Positions 13,887 to 15,666 of a stretch of 15,666 nt of DNA are shown here, in pieces. Origin of the DNA: Gammaproteobacteria bacterium (GTDB taxonomy: Bacteria; Pseudomonadota; Gammaproteobacteria; Pseudomonadales; Azotimanducaceae). The position numbers and the translations under genes are program-made. The number at the start of each line of letters is the position of its first letter. The first letter of the stretch is position 1. Under the pieces are notes generated by a model. The model searched no databases. It was not told where the DNA came from and saw only the letters and a program-made list of their open reading frames with translations. The stretch is taken from NCBI GenBank assembly GCA_002715785.1, contig PBAA01000028.1:1-15666 (forward strand). Reading direction: 5' to 3'.

Positions 13887-15236
13887 ATGCGTCAAACAAC
13901 CCCTGGGGTCATGACACCGGATCCGACTGTGTTTCGATCCGGCATGTTCTCGTCGCTACGAATTCGTGATTTCAAGCTTTTGTGGATCTCGAACTTGGCG
14001 GCGTCTTTCGCCATGCAAATGCAAATGATCGCGCGCGGCTGGTTGATTTATGACATGACCGGTTCGCCGCTCGACCTGACGTGGGTGATGCTGGCCTTTA
14101 TGCTGCCGTCTCTCGTCTTCTCGCTTGCAGGCGGCGTCATCGCCGATCGGATGCGAAAAAAGTCGATCATGGTAACTTCTCAGTTGCTAAATACCGTCGC
14201 CACCGTGCTGCTCGCAACAATTATTTACAACGGCGACGTGACCTTTGCACACTTCATTTACTTTGGCCTCTTTAACGGCACCGTGTTGTCGTTCAGCATG
14301 CCAGCGCGTTCAGCCGTGATTCCAGAGATCGTGGGCCAGGATTCAGTCGTCAATGCAATGGCGTTGCAAAGCGCGACCTTTAACCTATCGCGAATCTTGG
14401 GACCGGTCGCTGCCGGCGCGCTCATGGCGTACGTCGCGGGCGGCAATACATCGTCTACGCTTGGGGTTGGCATCGTCTTCTACCTCATTGCACTGCTCTA
14501 CATCGTGTCGGTCATCGCGACCGGCCTCTTACGATACACAGGGAAACCCTCACGGACCGAACACGCCGGCATGACCGAGGACGTCTTAGAAGGATTTCGG
14601 TACATGCGCCGCGAGCGCGTCATCCTTGGGTTATTAATCATGGGCTTCTTGCCTATGACCTTTGGTTTTACGGCGATGTTCTTGTTACCGGTCTTTAATG
14701 CCGACGTCATTGGCGGCGGCCCCGACGATCTTAGTTTTCTAGTGGCCGCGATGGGCGTGGGCGCCTTAGCCGGCTCATTGGCCCTTGCACGACTTGGGGA
14801 CATAGGCAGCAAAGGTCGAATCCTGTTTTTGACCTCGTACCTTTGGGCAGCTTTCCTAGTGATGTTCGCGATTTCTCAGACGCTTTGGATGGCAATGTTG
14901 TTCGGCCTTTTTACCGGACTCTTCGGATCCGTGATGGGCTCACTCAACATGAGCGTCGTGCAGCTCGCTATACGACCTGAAATTCGAGGTCGGGTGATGG
15001 CTATTATGTGGATGGCCCACGGGCTCATGCCCATCGGGATCATTCCCATCAGTTGGCTCGCTGAAGTCGCCAGTATTGAGATCGCCCTGCTGGTGAGTGC
15101 TTGCTTATTGGCCGCCACGATGGCGCTTCTTGGGATCGTTTATCCGGAGTTAAAGAGCATCGACAAGGGCCACGGCGCGGAGGATAGTGTGGACGAGACA
15201 CCGGTACCAGACGCATCGATTCAAGAAGCAAGATGA
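13887..15236 (+). CDS. MFS transporter, EntS/MFS_3-like
   Basis: A 449-residue inner-membrane transporter with about 12 hydrophobic segments. The opening FSSLRIRDFKLLWISNLAAS (residues 21-40), the following MQMIARGWLIYDMTGS and GGVIADRMRKKSIM (the MFS loop 2-3 signature) match the EntS-like 'transmembrane secretion effector' group, proton-driven exporters of siderophores, macrolides or other lipophilic molecules. Near the middle, a charged cytoplasmic loop (TGKPSRTEHAGMTEDVLEGF) precedes the second six helices. The hydrophilic C-tail (about 425-449) is acidic. Start ATG 13887 lies 32 bp after the alkylsulfatase; ATG 13911 is a possible shorter start. The stop overlaps the start of the dehydratase-like gene by ATGA. 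It may move the sulfatase substrate or a product, or export surfactant; direction is not visible in sequence. Confidence 0.88.
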   Translation: MRQTTPGVMTPDPTVFRSGMFSSLRIRDFKLLWISNLAASFAMQMQMIARGWLIYDMTGSPLDLTWVMLAFMLPSLVFSLAGGVIADRMRKKSIMVTSQLLNTVATVLLATIIYNGDVTFAHFIYFGLFNGTVLSFSMPARSAVIPEIVGQDSVVNAMALQSATFNLSRILGPVAAGALMAYVAGGNTSSTLGVGIVFYLIALLYIVSVIATGLLRYTGKPSRTEHAGMTEDVLEGFRYMRRERVILGLLIMGFLPMTFGFTAMFLLPVFNADVIGGGPDDLSFLVAAMGVGALAGSLALARLGDIGSKGRILFLTSYLWAAFLVMFAISQTLWMAMLFGLFTGLFGSVMGSLNMSVVQLAIRPEIRGRVMAIMWMAHGLMPIGIIPISWLAEVASIEIALLVSACLLAATMALLGIVYPELKSIDKGHGAEDSVDETPVPDASIQEAR

Positions 15237-15666
15237 CCGACTCCGCCATTACTTACGTCACCGACAATATGCGCAAAATGAAAGGCGTCTGGACCGATGA
15301 ACGAACGGCGCCTCCTATTTCAATGTCAGATATCCGTAAGTGGGCGATCGCAACGTATTGGCCAGAACAACCGCCACGGATCTACTGGGACGAGTCATAT
15401 GCCGAGGGCACTCGCTGGAGCGGCATTCTCGCCCCTCCAGATTTCAACCCATTCGCCTGGCCGGTTGAACGAATCGCGAGGGGAGGAATACCGCAACCAC
15501 GAAAACCGGACGGCTCACGATTGACCGGAATGAACGGCGGTCAGACCGACACCTACGGTGCACCGATGCGACCCGGCGACGTTATTACAGCTCGTTCGCG
15601 CCTGTCTGATTGGCACGAACGCGACGGCCGGCTCGGCTGGACACTTTACACAACCACAGAAATTGA
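15233..15666 (+). CDS. MaoC/FAS1-like dehydratase (hot-dog), N-terminal part
   Basis: The first 144 residues of a protein that continues beyond the right edge. The ATG at 15233 overlaps the transporter's TGA (ATGA), so translation is probably coupled. The fragment matches the N-terminal FAS1-like dehydratase / MaoC_dehydrat_N hot-dog domain: SDIRKWAIATYWPEQPPRIYW (32-52), where most relatives have 'IR.fA.AigDpnPlY.D', then YAEGTRWSGILAPPDFNPF (compare 'A..yGg.iAPPtF'), and TYGAPMRPGDVITARSRLSD (107-126), followed by GRLGWTLYTTTEI. Such proteins hydrate enoyl-CoA or dehydrate hydroxyacyl-CoA, usually together with a second hot-dog half in the same or next gene that carries the catalytic Asp/His. 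It would fit beta-oxidation-like breakdown of an acyl chain; the CoA substrate is unknown. Confidence 0.82.
   Translation, partial: MTDSAITYVTDNMRKMKGVWTDERTAPPISMSDIRKWAIATYWPEQPPRIYWDESYAEGTRWSGILAPPDFNPFAWPVERIARGGIPQPRKPDGSRLTGMNGGQTDTYGAPMRPGDVITARSRLSDWHERDGRLGWTLYTTTEI

Noticed and set aside
1..15666. CRISPR array, tRNA, rRNA, transposase, toxin-antitoxin or phage genes
   Set aside because: Reading both strands gave no regularly spaced repeats, no tRNA-like cloverleaf ends and no such protein; nearly all sequence is taken by recognised metabolic and envelope genes.

Overview
The window reads as chromosome of an uncultured Gram-negative bacterium, most likely a proteobacterium. The evidence is an arabinose-5-phosphate isomerase of the KdsD/KpsF type (Kdo for LPS), a bacterial ELM1-family putative glycosyltransferase and a DUF3108-like exported protein. 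Base composition looks moderate (roughly low-to-mid 50s % GC by eye) and even across the window. I see no IS element, phage gene, tRNA, rRNA or CRISPR array. Every stretch longer than about 200 bases is accounted for by a gene.

Left part (1-4544). A partial F420-type luciferase-like oxidoreductase (minus strand) is divergent from a COG2159-type amidohydrolase. Co-directional with the amidohydrolase are a KdsD-type SIS-CBS-CBS isomerase, a small split-barrel flavin-binding (PPOX-like) protein and a UMF1-like MFS transporter.

Middle part (4581-9677, all minus strand). An envelope-glycan gene run, in transcription order: DUF924 protein, GT4 glycosyltransferase, membrane-anchored polysaccharide deacetylase, ELM1-family putative glycosyltransferase, DUF3108-like secreted protein, and a zinc-ribbon SAM methyltransferase. 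Several junctions are stop/start overlaps (ATGA at 7880-7883 and 7071-7074, TGATG around 5291), so the genes are probably translated as a coupled unit. A plausible role is building and modifying a surface glycan such as LPS core. That role is inferred from gene content.

Right part (9869-15666, plus strand). A second COG2159-type amidohydrolase, a short-chain dehydrogenase, an SdsA1-type alkylsulfatase with all seven metal ligands but no signal peptide, an EntS-like MFS transporter, and a partial FAS1/MaoC-like dehydratase whose start overlaps the transporter stop. Together they look catabolic: uptake or efflux of a lipophilic or sulfated compound, desulfation to an alcohol, oxidation by the SDR, then beta-oxidation-like hydration.

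Non-coding signals of note are a 12-bp-arm inverted repeat in the divergent promoter region at 9778-9809, a perfect 26-bp palindrome inside the methyltransferase gene (4879-4904), and short perfect hairpins directly after several stop codons (4542-4560, 11117-11133, 11874-11897). No clearly new defence or mobile system is present. The most interesting possibilities are the coupled glycan operon and the cytosolic alkylsulfatase cluster.
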